Below, piece after piece: positions 22,086 through 34,409 of a stretch of 64,000 bases of DNA (the first letter of the stretch is position 1; each line of letters begins with the position of its first letter). The stretch is from contig CP136061.1 of NCBI GenBank assembly GCA_032622095.1, positions 22,882,991-22,946,990 of the forward strand, given 5' to 3'. Position numbers and translations under genes: made by a program. The notes under the pieces were generated by a model. It did no database searches. It was not told where the DNA came from and saw only the letters and a program-made list of their open reading frames with translations. This DNA comes from Siphonodentalium dalli. Lineage: Eukaryota > Mollusca > Scaphopoda > Gadilida > Siphonodentaliidae.

Positions 22086-23162
22086 GATTCCGACAGGCCA
22101 GCTACGGGTCCGTCCCACGGACCCATTCCCCTCGCAGATGATCTTTTTGATTCATACATGTACCAAAAGTCAGTAGCAATATGTCATAAAAAATCCGGCT
22201 GCAACGGGAGTTCGGGGGATTGAACAGAATACTGGTAAAAAACGGGTTAATTGAGTACAGTACTTTACCGGTACAGCGTAACCCTTTGAAATCAAAGGGC
22301 CAAAACTACAACGTAATGTTTGGTGTGCATTGAAATAGCGACGTCATATACAGCGTAATAAATGTCGCAGTAACATCAAAGAATGTCGGACTGCTGAGTA
22401 CGGATATTACTTCGCACGGGATTTCTGTGGTTGAAACTACTCACGCTCGGAGATCCCGTGCTATCGTACGATTACATAATTTGATCAAAGAATGCCGAAT
22501 TGCTGAGTTAGGAAGAGTAGGGATCAACATACGCCAACAGGCGGTTCTCCTACCAAAGGAGGTATCTACCTCTGAGATCCCGTGCTATCGTACTGTTATA
22601 ATACGGAACCTGTCCCAAATCATTCTTTATAGCGGGAATTCATAGTGACAACACCATTTATTTGACCCATATAACATGCATGGAGGATAAACACAAAAAA
22701 CATACCCCCACCCAATATGGAGATAAAGTCAAAGTACGGTCCATAATAGTTTCGTTATCCCGCCTGGGTCCCCAAACACAAACAACGGCTCACATGTTCC
22801 CATTTCCCGCCAAAACTCAATTATATTTTATAACACGTTGGCTAAAACTCTATAGCAGCGGTCATCAGTAACTGTTATTTAACTAATTAATACAGACTAT
22901 TGACAAGCTACGCGTTCCGAGTTTGAATGATTTCACTAACATTCGTATTTCGCCGCTATAAATATCTCCTGCAGACAAACCCTGCAGTATATATGACGTC
23001 ACAGCGCACATAGTTTTACGATTGAAAGAATACATGGAAAAATCAGTTTCTTTTTCACGGAAGCTACTTGAAATTCTAGGAAATACTTAATTCAATTATC
23101 CCAGCTAGGTAGTATTGGATAGATGCTTTTTAGTGTTTAGTTTCATTATACCTGTCGGAATC
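22086..23162 (+). mobile_element. Possible 1.1-kb DNA element with GATTCCGACAGG ends
   Basis: GATTCCGACAGG at 22086-22097 is repeated inverted at 23151-23162. The left side reads CAGGGATTCCGACAGG, a hAT-like start. The right end is altered and no duplication is evident. The inside has more CpG than its surroundings and a direct duplication of a TCAAAGAATGYCG...TGCTGAGT segment (22376 and 22484). No transposase is recognised. Confidence 0.45.
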
Positions 23163-23959
23163 TTATTGTAAGTTATAAATTTTTAAACACTAAGTTGTAG
23201 CTTGATATAGTCTCATTAGTCTTCAATCAGACGGCAGTCTTACGTGCGTAATTACTAATTACATGATTAATTATCTGGATACGATCAACAGAATTAATGC
23301 ACCCACGGAAAATGATCGACTTGCGTAATATACGTAGCTTTGGATTGCTTTGTGTGACACTCAGGTGCAAGGAAATGGCTACTATTCAGTGTCAAATAAA
23401 AAAAATTCGCCCGCCGGAACGAACCATGGTCGTCCCATCGCGTTATGCGTTTCCCCAAAACGGACTCATTAATTTCCCCTTGGCGGAAACCCTGGATTAC
23501 CTAACATTATATATTGCCCCTGACATTAACTACTGTTATTGTTGTCTAAAAACAGATACCTCCCCAATCTAATATGTGATCTGGATTTAATCCTGTGCCT
23601 TTCAATTGTATGGAGTTACAATTAGTGTAAGTTATTTCACAATGACTAATTGTAAGAAGAGCATGAGGATTAGCTAATTATTTTCTTAATTGTAGTCATC
23701 TACTTCATGTTGTAAGCCTGCAAGTCACTTTTAGCACATTACATGTTAGAGCTCAATGCACACTAATATTCAACACATATCTACTATGGACATGTTTATA
23801 AAATCCAAACAAATTATAATTTTTTTTTTTCTTCAAATTAATTTTTTCGTAAGTTTTTTTGTCATAACATCAGGCATTGCAATAAAAAGGCCTAATGCGG
23901 CCCTTTTTATTCAATGCGGCGGGGCCTGAGAACCAAAACCTTTTTTTTTTTGGCCTTAC
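23163..23959. other. Intronic stretch without a supported feature
   Basis: Intron of gene M next to exon 23960-24290. A plus-strand frame of 91 codons (23297-23572) starts MHPRKMIDLRNIRSF and shows no domain I know. It is probably chance. Confidence 0.35.
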
Positions 23960-24290
23960 CTTATCCAGGGCAACATCGGCATCAAGCTTACTCAGTTCTT
24001 TAGCGCTCGATGCCATTCTTTCAACGATATTAGTGAGGTTTTTCAAGTTATTCTCAGTAGTTTGACCTTTGCCCTCTGCTGCCTCCTGACCATCTGAGAA
24101 AATGTGACTGTCTCCAGCAACACTATCGACGACGATAAACTCAGCATGTTCCTCGTCAGTCGTAATATCTTGCGAATATTTGCGTTCACTGCCAGCAGTG
24201 CTGTCCTGAGAATCTCGGCCTCCAGCTTCATCGTCCTTGAAGCCATTACTAGTAGTGACCTTCATCATCACTGATCCGAGCTGGCTGAGT
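23960..24290 (-). CDS. Gene M exon, acidic segment
   Basis: The acceptor GATAGTGATAATTTCAG and donor AAG|GTAAGG bound 331 nt. The leading A completes an Ile codon (AT from exon 28385) and the exon ends in phase 0. The 110 residues are acidic and Ser/Thr-rich (KDDEAGGRDSQDSTAG, DITTDEEHAEFIVVD), followed by a helical stretch (NNLKNLTNIVERMASSAKEL). There is no known domain. It is consistent with a disordered nuclear protein containing a short coiled segment. Confidence 0.88.
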
Positions 24291-24848
24291 CTGAAATTAT
24301 CACTATCAAAGAATAATGACAGGATTACCAGATAACCAACTAATCCTTGATTATAAACAGGAGATTGCACTTCCGATGCTGGAATACCACCATGATGTGA
24401 AAAATGAAACATGTGCAGAACAGAACGAATTTAAAGCAATTAAAGAGAATATGCGAATATTTATACCATTTAATATTTCATTAAAAGTCCATCTGATGGT
24501 CAACATCCATACGTAATTTATTGAGATCCGATAACCCATGGCTGAGATATCTGAAGATTGACAGAAAACCATCAATTATAAATAAATAAAGAATGATAAC
24601 ACTAAAAACAGAAAATGAGAAAAACAGCATTGCCCCCCTCTAGTGAAAGGCCTTGTGATGGGTAACCTTCGTACAAATTTTATTGAGAATCGATAACCCA
24701 GGGCTAAGATATCTGAGCAGACAGGCAGACAGACAGAAAGCTCATCAGTATTTATATTTCAAAAATATGTCGTTTACTGAACATCTCAATGAAAGTGTCA
24801 ATGACACTGTAGCTCAACTTTGAGAGGAGATGATATCATACATTGCAG

Positions 24849-25950
24849 TAGGGCTGGGTGGTATTTCAATATATTGACTATAGTCGGTTTGGAAAAGAAA
24901 AACCATATTGAAACCGTGTGTAAAATAAAAATTCAATATATCGTAACCGCAATTTTATCACCTCAAAAGACGGTTTCAAATTACAATCCAATACTGAGTT
25001 GAATACTTTAACAGACCGCTGATTGAAAGCAGCCTTTATCGGTCGCTCCCATATTATGTCTCTGTTGTATTCAATTGTAACCAATGACGCAATGGTTGTA
25101 TTTTGGGCTGAAGTAGAGCGATGGACTATCTTCTTCCGAATTCAACCTGATAGCGTGTAACGTCACGAGCGATACTTTATCCAAACTTTCGACTCACGAC
25201 TCGGCGGTATTTGTCGTTCAATTATATCTTAAAATTTGACTCAGGTTGACAGACAAATCCGTGACATTCATTCAACTAGCCCGCCATTGAGTATTTCCAG
25301 ACGCAGAACATGACCCGCAGGTGTTGGTCGAAGTATATCACTTGGGACGTAACCTTGCTACCATCAACCCCAATTTTAAATATAGTTGAGCTGCATTGTC
25401 TCCCTTCCGTTTCACCTTGCTATTATTATTTCATTATTATGATAATAGATGAATAAAGTTCTCCCCCTTAACTGAATACCGTGTTCAAAAGTTAATTAAA
25501 AATGTTCCGTAATTCATTGTGTGTGATAGACTGCAGACAGCCCAGAATGAACCATCTTGGTCCAATTCTACTAGGTCCTCTATCAACCTATGAGCACGTG
25601 CTTAGCTATGACATCACGGGAATGTGAATCGCGTGCTGAAATGTAAACAATGGAGTGATCAGGATAACTTGACCCTGTAATTCACTCAATGTTGTTGCGT
25701 ATTCCAGAATGCAGGAACTTTATATAATGGACACATGCCATTCTGAGAATAGTTTATCATTTACTGCCTGGCGATAGTGTGTAGAATTTTAATCCCTAAT
25801 AACGAAAACCCAGAGTGTTATATCTCTCGTTTAAAATTTGATTTTACGTGATATTTTTCAATAGTAAAATAATATTCAATAAAACCATATATCGCGGTGT
25901 TACTTTGGGAAAATCGCGGTTTTAAAAAACGTCAATACCTCCCAACCCTA
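24849..25950 (+). mobile_element. hAT-type non-autonomous element, 1102 bp
   Basis: The ends are TAGGGCTGGGTGGTATT and the inverse of TAGGGTTGGGAGGTATT. An exact 8-bp duplication CATTGCAG lies at 24841-24848 and 25951-25958. No open transposase frame remains. It is inserted in an R1 copy within an intron of gene M. Confidence 0.9.
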
Positions 25951-26089
25951 CATTGCAGTCAATGGCGGAAAAAGGAATGCGGAAATTTAATGTTTAAGTA
26001 ATAGCAGAGATCAACCCGTGAAAAGCCATATGAAGGTTTGGGATCAATTGTATGAAAAATGTTGTTGGTGTTTAAGAATTTATTGACGC

Positions 26090-27832
26090 TAAGAGTAATA
26101 TTCAAGATGGCTGCAGCTATGTTTTTTATTGATATCATTCAATTCGGTAGATCCCATCTAGAATGTATGGCGAGCTGATGGATTCAAGAGTGAAATCCAA
26201 GATTTCATTTTTTTAACGAAATTAGGAAAATGAAAATGACACTGTAGCTCAACTTAGGTAGGGGAATAATTTAATGGTCTGTAGGGTGTGTCAAAGGATT
26301 TAGTGATCCTAAGAGTAAAATGCAAGATGGCCGCTGGCGGCCATGCTTTTAGGCCGAATGATCCTAAAATGACTCGTTCCCATCTACATGTAAATTTCAA
26401 CATGCATGACAAATTTGATGATGATCAGACAAACAGTACGGCCTGTAGCCCGCGCCAATGGATTCAAATTTGAAATCCAAGATGGCCACCAGGGCCCATG
26501 TTTTTTTGCCGAATGACCCCAAAATGACTCGTTCCCATCTACATGTCAATGTCAACATCCATGACAAATTTCATGAAGATCAAACAAACAGATCGGTCTA
26601 TAACCCATGCTAATGGATTTTGTAGAAATATTTAGTCATACAAAGAGTAAAATCCAAAATAGCCATTGGTGCCGATTAACCCCAAAATGACTCGTTCCCA
26701 TCAAGAGGTCACCCCGATGATCCTTATGAAGTTTGGTGTGTCAAAGGATTTAGTGATGTAAAGAGTAAAATCCAATATGGCTGCCATGTTTTTTGGCCAA
26801 TTGACCCCAAAATGACTCGTTCCCCATCTAGAGGTCACCCCGATGATCCATATGAAGTTTGGTGATGATCGGATCAGGGATGTGGTCTGTAGCCCGTGTC
26901 AAAGGATTTAGTGATGCAAAGAGTAAAATCAATGATGGCCACCAGCGGCCATGTTTTTTGGCCGAATGATCCTAAAATGACTCGTTCCTATCTACATGTA
27001 AATGTCAACATTCATGACAAATTTTAAGATGATCATACAAACAGTATGGCCTGTAGCCCGCGTCAATGGATTAATTTTGAAATCCAAGATGGCCACCCAG
27101 CCAGTAAGTTGACTTCCATCTATTGGTCACCTCGAAGATCCAAATGAATAATGCATTCATCAAAAATCATTCAAATTCGATGCTCCCAAATAAAGGTGAC
27201 CCTGAACATGCCTATAATTTTCAAAATAAATCTCCGATAAATTCGACCTGCAGGGTGTGCCGTGCCGATGGATTAAAATTTGAAACCCAAATTTGAACTT
27301 GACTTGTGTTTTGTGCTAGTAACTCACATACCTAATTTAATTTCATTCAGTTCAGACTTACTAAAGTTATCATCCAGAAGCGACAATTGAGAGCAAATTC
27401 CAACTAACAGGGCCATAACTCTGCTGAAAATTGGCAGGCGGAACCCGAATTTGAACTTGACCTGTCTTTTGTACCAGTACACCCAAATCCCAAATTTCAT
27501 TCCATTCAGATCAGACTTACCAAAGTTGTTATCCGGAAACGAAATGAAAGTGTCCATGACACTGTAGCTCAACTTTGCGAAGAAGTTAAATTTTGTGGTG
27601 AGCAATAAATGGAATGATGAATTGAATTTTGAAATTCAAGATGGCAGCTGGTGGCCATGTTATTTTGCTGAATGACCCCAAAATGACTCGTTCCCATCTA
27701 CATGTCAATGTCAACAGCCATGACAAATTTCATAATGATCCGACCAAATATTGTTGATGGACATCTCCTCACACACACGGACAACGGATACCAAGCCATG
27801 GCAAACTTTACAAGTAAAGTTGAGTTAAAAAG
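26090..27832. repeat. Array of R1 and R3 repeat copies
   Basis: Many diverged R1 modules of about 170-200 bp follow one another (AAATGACTCGTTCCCATCTA, GTCAACATCCATGACAAATT, CCAAGATGGCC). R3 phrases lie at 27290-27560. The last copy ends GTAAAGTTGAGTTA at about 27832, pairing with TAGCTCAACTTTGC at 27568. No gene. Confidence 0.7.
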
Positions 27833-27911
27833 CAATGACCGGACCAATAACTTAAACAATTTTCAAAGCGGTGTATAAAAACTAGATGTCCATTTAACTG
27901 GGAGCACTATA

Positions 27912-28364
27912 CTCTCGGGCTCCAAATAAAAGTGCAGGCCCCAATAATAGTGCAGGGGGGAAATTCCATTGAAAGTTAATAAAAGTGCAGACCCAAATAA
28001 TAGTGCAGGGGAAACTCTGAGCAAGCAAAACATCAACTGTTAAACATATTATTTTTACAGTTCGTGTACCGGTAGGTCAAGTATAGGAATCAACATACCG
28101 GTAGTATGGTATGTGTCATGTGGTGTTTTATTCAGTATTTAAATGTTCACATGTGTGTCATATATATTTGTTTATAAAAGATATAAACTCATCATTTTGG
28201 TATCGGAATCATTATAAGTCATATAGAAATCTTGAGTTTGTGCTGATTTCAATTTTCATAGCCTCAAAATTAATAAACGTGCAGACCCAAATAAGCACTG
28301 TGCAGGGGGGAAATTTCCCAAGAAAATAATAAACGTGCATGCATGTTTATTTGGAGCCCAAGAG
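27912..28364 (+). mobile_element. TA-flanked inverted-repeat element, 453 bp
   Basis: The ends CTCTCGGGCTCCAAATAAA and, inverted, CTCTTGGGCTCCAAATAAA are flanked by TA on both sides, a Tc1/mariner-type footprint. It contains repeated AATAAAAGTGCAGACCCAAA phrases in both halves. Its right end stops 20 bases from the donor of gene M exon 28385-28889. Confidence 0.65.
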
Positions 28365-28384
28365 TAGAACTTTGCAAAACTTAC

Positions 28385-28889
28385 ATTTTCATATCACTCT
28401 CGGCGAGGCCAGTGAGCTGATCCCGTTCTGCCGGATCCTTGTCCATGTCGTCATCAGTGCTGTCATTATGATCCCGTTCTGCCGGATCCTTGTCCATGTC
28501 GTCATCACTGCTGTCATCATGATCCACTTTATTGCTGACATCAGCACTAACATCGGAAACTTCACATTCTGATTCCGACTGATCGGAGCTCTCAACGCGT
28601 TTAATCCTTCGGAATTTCGAGTCAATCTGAGATTTACAGGCTTTCTGTGTTCCACTATTCTCTTGCTTTGCTGCTTTACCACCAGATGGCGCTGTTTTAC
28701 CACCAGATGGTGCTGTTTTACCACCAGATGAGGTCTTCGTTGAACCATCAATCTTGCATTTTTCTACACTAGGACTCTTCTCACCTTTTAGCCGATATGA
28801 GTCCCGGCTTCTAAGACCTGCTTCATCCTTGTTGAGTTTAGGAATTTTAAATGAAGCTCCACCCGTCTTAAAGAACATCGATTCCAAAA
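28385..28889 (-). CDS. Gene M exon, Ser/Lys/Asp-rich with internal repeats
   Basis: The acceptor CACTTCTCGTTGTAG and donor AT|GTAAGT bound 505 nt. The two leading T join the G from exon 33611 (Val). The 167 complete codons begin LESMFFKTGGASFKIPKL. They contain the triplicated TAPSGGK motif, a basic FRRIKR, and two near-identical 17-residue acidic repeats (DSSDDDMDKDPAERDHN / DSTDDDMDKDPAERDQL) encoded by a visible 51-bp DNA duplication at about 28412-28517. It is disordered and probably nuclear. Both splice sites lie about 20 bp from a mobile element. Confidence 0.9.
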
Positions 28890-28911
28890 CTACAACGAGA
28901 AGTGATATTAA

Positions 28912-31736
28912 CCCTGATGAGTAGTTATCCCATAGGAAATGTTCAGATAATATGATTAACCCTTTCTATACTAAAGCATCATTGATGAGTTGTTATCCCA
29001 TAGGAAATGTTCAGATAATATGATTAACCCTTTCTATACAAAAGCATCATTGATGAGTTGTTATCCCATAGGAAATGTTCAGATAATATGATTAACCCTT
29101 TCTATACTAAAGCATCATTGACGAGTTGTTATCCCATAGGAAATGTTCAGATAATATGATTAACCCTTTCTATACTAAAGCATCATTGACGAGTTGTTAT
29201 CCCATAGGTATTGTACAGATAATATGATTAACCCTTTCTATACTAAAGCATCATTGACGAGTTGTTATCCCATAGGAAATGTTCAGATAATATGATTAAC
29301 CCTCTCTATACTAAAGCATCATTGACGAGTTGTTATCGCATAGGAAATGTTCAAATAATATGATTAACCCTTTCTATACTAAAGCATCATTGACGAGTTG
29401 TTATCCCATAGGAAATGTTCAGATAATATGATTAACCCTTTCTATAATAAAGCATCATTGATGAGTTGTTATCCCATAGTAAATGTTCAGATAATATGAT
29501 TAACCCTTTCTATAATAAAGCATCATTGATGAGTAGTTATCCCATAGGAAATGTTCAGATAATATGATTAACCCTTTCTATACTAAAGCATCATTGACGA
29601 GTTGTTATCCCATAGGAAATGTTCAAATAATATGATTAACCCTTTCTATACTAAAGCATGATTGACGAGTTGTTATCCCATAGGAAATGTTCAAATAATA
29701 TGATTAACCCTTTCTATACTAAAGCATCATTGACGAGTTGTTATCCCATAGGAAATTTTCAGATAATATGATTAACCCTTTCTATAATAAAGCATCATTG
29801 ATGAGTTGTTATCCCATAGGAAATGTACAGATAATATGATTAACCCTTTCTATACTAAAGCATCATTGACGAGTTGTTATCCCATAGGAAATGTTCAGAT
29901 AATATGATTAACCCTCTCTATACTAAAGCATCATTGACGAGTTGTTATCCCATAGGAAATGTTCAGATAATATGATTAACCCTTTCTATACTAAAGCATC
30001 ATTGACGAGTTGTTATCCCATAGGAAATGTTCAGATAATATGATTAACCCTTTCTATACTAAAGCATCATTGACGAGTTGTTATCCCATAGGTATTGTAC
30101 AGATAATATGATTAACCCTTTCTATACTAAAGCATCATTGACGAGTTGTTATCCCATAGGAAATGTTCAGATAATATGATTAACCCTCTCTATACTAAAG
30201 CATCATTGACGAGTTGTTATCGCATAGGAAATGTTCAAATAATATGATTAACCCTTTCTATACTAAAGCATCATTGACGAGTTGTTATCCCATAGGAAAT
30301 GTTCAGATAATATGATTAACCCTTTCTATAATAAAGCATCATTGATGAGTTGTTATCCCATAGTAAATGTTCAGATAATATGATTAACCCTTTCTATAAT
30401 AAAGCATCATTGATGAGTAGTTATCCCATAGGAAATGTTCAGATAATATGATTAACCCTTTCTATACTAAAGCATCATTGACGAGTTGTTATCCCATAGG
30501 AAATGTTCAAATAATATGATTAACCCTTTCTATACTAAAGCATGATTGACGAGTTGTTATCCCATAGGAAATGTTCAAATAATATGATTAACCCTTTCTA
30601 TACTAAAGCATCATTGACGAGTTGTTATCCCATAGGAAATTTTCAGATAATATGATTAACCCTTTCTATAATAAAGCATCATTGATGAGTTGTTATCCCA
30701 TAGGAAATGTACAAATAATATGATTAACCCTTTCTATACTAAAGCATCATTGACGAGTTGTTATCCCATAGGAAATGTTCAGATAATATGATTAACCCTC
30801 TCTATACTAAAGCATCATTGACGAGTTGTTATCCCATAGGAAATGTTCAAATAATATGATTAACCCTTTCTATACTAAAGCATCATTGACGAGTTGTTAT
30901 CCCATAGGAAATGTTCAGATAATATGATTAACCCTTTCTATAATAAAGCATCATTGATGAGTTGTTATCCCATAGGAAATGTTCAGATAATATGATTAAC
31001 CCTTTCTATACTAAAGCATCATTGACGAGTTGTTATCCCATAGGAAATGTTCAGATAATATGATTAACCCTCTCTATACTAAAGCATCATTGACGAGTTG
31101 TTATCCCATAGGAAATGTTCAAATAATATGATTAACCCTTTCTATACTAAAGCATCATTGATGAGTAGTTATCCCATAGGAAATGTTCAGATAATATGAT
31201 TAACCCTTTCTATAATAAAGCATCATTGATGAGTTGTTATCCCATAGGAAATGTTCAGATAATATGATTAACCCTTTCTATACTAAACGATCATTGACGA
31301 GTTGTTATCCCATAGGAAATGTTCAGATAATATGATTAACCCTTTCTATACTAAAGCATGATTGACGAGTTGTTATCCCATAGGAAATGTTCAGATAATA
31401 TGATTAACCCTTTCTATACTAAAGCATTATTGACGAGTTATCCCATAGGAAATGTTCAGATAATATGATTAACCCTTTCTATACTAAAGCATTATTGACG
31501 AGTTGTTATCCCATAGGAAATGTTCAGATAATATGATTAACCCTTTCTATACTAAAGCATTATTGACGAGTAATACACAGGTCATTTGCTGAACTTATTA
31601 TCTAAACATTTCCCTCAATAAATAGGACTCCTTCTGTAGTCGGCTTATATTACCTGTACATCCCTGCAAAACAATAATAGATCATTCCGATATACAGTTT
31701 TAACTGACTGGGAGAATTCATTTAGTATATAAAGGA
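28912..31736 (+). mobile_element. TTAA-flanked element (family d) expanded into a 68-bp satellite
   Basis: TTAA lies at 28908-28911 and 31737-31740. About 39 units of 68 bp (TTAACCCTTTCTATACTAAA, GCATCATTGACGAGTTGTTA, CCATAGGAAATGTTCAG) are followed at 31570-31736 by a unique tail ending GGGAGAATTCATTTAGTATATAAAGGA. The same tail follows a shorter 64-bp array at 56226-56917. Marker variants show a higher-order repeat of 13 units (884 bp): GGTATTGTACAG at 29207 and 30091, GCATGATTGACG at about 29657 and 30541. Confidence 0.88.
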
Positions 31737-31740
31737 TTAA

Positions 31741-32260
31741 CCAGAGAAAGATCTTAATCTACAACAGACAGATTCATTTTAGCCCACTTAATTTTCAAAC
31801 CCCCAGATAATTTTATATAAAATATATGCCATATTATATACCAATGAACCCCCAGATCACATTATATAAAATATATGCCATATTATATATCATTTGAAAA
31901 AGAAAGCTCCAAAACATGTATTATCAACTTATTCGGTGTAATAAACTGTGAACTTGTTTTTTCTTTTTCTTCAGATATCGACTTGGGTTCTGTGATCAAG
32001 TTTCATTATTTTGAATGGAAAGGAGGCAATAACTCTATGTCTTAAATTATAGTGTTATTCCCCTTCCATTGAAAATACATTATTTGTTTGAATTCTGTTG
32101 CATTCCAGGAGCCATAACGGGGGAAATCATTCTATGATTTCAGCTGTTTCCTATTTCTCTATGGGCATCTTCCGAGACACTGACGATTCAAATGGTGATA
32201 AATTATAGAATTTTAATCATATTTTAATAGATTGATATTAAAACCGTATATCAAGGCTAT
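31741..32260. other. Intronic stretch without a supported feature
   Basis: Contains a short direct repeat (TTATATAAAATATATGCCAT at about 31812 and 31863). No gene is seen. Confidence 0.4.
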
Positions 32261-32800
32261 AAAAAAATAAAAGGTCAGCTGACCACAGTGTCCCCCGAAA
32301 AAGTGGCAAGTCGATGCAGCTTTGTTAAAGAAATTTTTTTAAATGTTGAAATTTTCTAAGTCGAAAAGGGTTAATAACTCCGTAAAAAAATAATTTTTCC
32401 GTCGTCTATATACATGTTGCACATCTCCAATATGTGGATAACAATACTCTGAAGTTTCAAATATCTACAATCAAAACTGTAGGAGGAGTTGATTACACCA
32501 TGAAGGTACCCTCATACAGAAAATTATTAAAAATGTTGAAATTTTTAAGTCGAAAAGGGTTAATAACTCTGTCAAAAAAACAAATTTCCGTCATCTATAT
32601 ACATGTTGCACATCTTCAATATATGGGCAACAATATTCTGAAGTTTCAAATCTCTGGGATGAAATCTGTAGGAGGAGATGATTACACAATGAAGGTACTC
32701 AAAAGTGTGACGGACGGACGAACGAACGAACGGACGTACGAACGGACGGACCCCGTTTCTATAGTCCCCCGAAAATAAATTTTTCGGGGGACAAAAATAA
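32261..32800. repeat. Interspersed repeat with GTCCCCCGAAAA ends
   Basis: AGGTCAGCTGACCACAGTGT, AAGTCGATGCAGCTTTG and ACATGTTGCACATCTCCAAT recur at 38460-38720. Two internal copies of a block of about 190 bp follow each other (32340 and 32525). The right part has a GACGGACG run and a GTCCCCCGAAAATAAATTTT hairpin. It is non-coding. Confidence 0.65.
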
Positions 32801-33004
32801 TCGGTGACTCGAAAATTAAGTGGCCCTTTAATAACTTGATGATTTTTTCCCCCATTTTTTTGGGCCAGATCAACAAAATAGTTCATTTCTCCTGAGAAAC
32901 AAACAAATTTGTCTATCTGGCCTTATAAGTAGGGAAGTTCAGCTGATGACTTTATACACGAGCACAGCTACGTTCAAGCCTTGAAATAGTGTCGCTGTCA
33001 TTTG

Positions 33005-33105
33005 CAGAATGAAGTCCCAAGAGGGTGAATTTAGTGATGCTATCCAGCACAGTGGGCTATCATCACCAAATTCACCCTCTGGGGAACTCATTCTGCTTAG
33101 GTCTC
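33005..33105. repeat. Single palindromic GAATGAGG module
   Basis: GAATGAAGTCCCAAGAGGGTG pairs with the inverse CACCCTCTGGGGAACTCATTC. It is a solo fragment of the family at 14860. Confidence 0.7.
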
Positions 33106-33108
33106 AAC

Positions 33109-33292
33109 TCAAACATGACTTGTATTTCATGGTTCAAAATCAAACATGACCTGTATTTCATGGTTCAAAATCAAACATGGCTTGCATTGCATGGTTTTAA
33201 ATTAAATATGACCTGCATTTCATGGTATCAAATCAAACATGACCTGTATTTCATGGTTTTGAATCAAACATGACCTATATGTCATGGTTCTT
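33109..33292. repeat. 31-bp tandem repeat, about 6 units
   Basis: The unit ATCAAACATGACCTGTATTT plus CATGGTTCAAA is repeated with a few changes. A plus-strand open frame over it is an artefact of the repeat. Confidence 0.85.
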
Positions 33293-33610
33293 AACATAAA
33301 TACCAAATTTCATTCCATTCAGTCAACATAAAAAACAGTATAAATTGGCAGCCAGACCCCAAAGTTGAAATAGAAAAAGTTCTCTGAATTTATCATAATA
33401 TTATGGCTCTATTATATAGATAATGCATGCTTTGAAGTTGACTACTCGAGGACCATACTTAACGACAAGTGGAAATTGACACAAAATTGGGCTCAAACAT
33501 TATGTGGGCCGTTTATATTTTTAAACAGACATGATGTTGGAGCCTCGTTGTGGGTAGTGTGCAGAGATGTTTTACTGTAGTGTGTGCAGAGGTTTTACTA
33601 GTGTGCATAC

Positions 33611-33693
33611 CCTTTGCTGCTTCCGTTTTTTTATCAATCATGTCGTCCCATGGATGTGTCAGTTTCTTGGATGGGAGAGACTCACACTTTGAG
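33611..33693 (-). CDS. Gene M exon, 83 nt
   Basis: The acceptor AATCATTATTTTTCAG and donor AAAGG|GTATGC bound 83 nt. The leading C turns the AG from exon 36839 into Ser, and the trailing G joins exon 28889. The exon was looked for because the neighbours required an intervening length of 2 modulo 3 starting in phase 2; this one fits. It encodes SKCESLPSKKLTHPWDDM and IDKKTEAAK. Confidence 0.88.
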
Positions 33694-33849
33694 CTGAAAA
33701 ATAATGATTGTCTTTGTGTGAATGAATATTTACCATGAGGCACAGGAAATATTCGTTGACAAAATTACCTAAGGATACGATACAGTGGCTCATTTTGTAA
33801 ACATTTTTTTTATTAACTTGGAGATGATTTCTATTTTAAGATTGTGTAA

Positions 33850-34147
33850 AAGCCTTGAAAAAGTATGTGTGTCATTTGCAGAATGAGGTCCCCAGAGGGA
33901 TATTTAGTGATGCTATTCCACACAGCAGGCTATCATCACCAAATTCACCCTTTCGGGACTGCATTCTGCTTTAGTCTCATCTTCTGGGAAGTATCTATAG
34001 TCACAAATTAACATTGTTTTTAGTTACATATCCCCCTTCTATTAAGTTTCTATATCCCCAAAAATGCATAATCGAGGTGACCAATGGGTGAACATCAACA
34101 ACTTCAACTAGGTAACTTCAATCTGATCCTACATGTAGGTCTCCCAT
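33850..34147. repeat. Long-form palindromic element (partial)
   Basis: A GAATGAGGTCCCCAGAGGG module and its inverse at 33880-33970 are followed by the spacer phrases GTTTCTATATCCCC and ATAATCGAGGTGACCAATGG of the longer form. The 254-bp copy at 34148 landed in its CTCCCAT segment. Confidence 0.65.
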
Positions 34148-34401
34148 CAAGCCTTGAAACAGTGTGTCTGTCATTTGCAGAATGAGGTCCCCAGAGGGTG
34201 AATTTAGTGATGCTACCCCGCATAGCGGGTTAGCATCATCAAATTCACCCTCTGGGGACCTCATTCTGCTTACACCTCAGCAGAATGAGGTTCCCCGAGG
34301 GTGAATTTGGTGATGCTAACCCGCTATGCGGGGTAGCATCACTAAATTCACCCTCTGGGGACCTCATTCTGCAAATGACAGACACGCTATTTCAAGGCTT
34401 G
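34148..34401 (+). mobile_element. 254-bp palindromic miniature element (copy 2)
   Basis: The ends are CAAGCCTTGAAACAG and the inverse, with an exact 8-bp duplication TCTCCCAT at 34140-34147 and 34402-34409. It has the same length and layout as 14860-15113. The target is a long-form relative, so a short form jumped into a long form. Confidence 0.92.
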
Positions 34402-34409
34402 TCTCCCAT

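Noticed and set aside
28389-28751. 120-codon alternative frame over exon 28385-28889
   Set aside because: Shadow frame; only the frame with duplicated DMDKDPAERD matches the phases of exons 33611 and 23960.
28912-31736. Centromeric or telomeric satellite
   Set aside because: It is a single array of about 39 units inside an intron, bounded by TTAA-element ends; CCCTTT/AAAGGG is a transposon end, not a telomere repeat.
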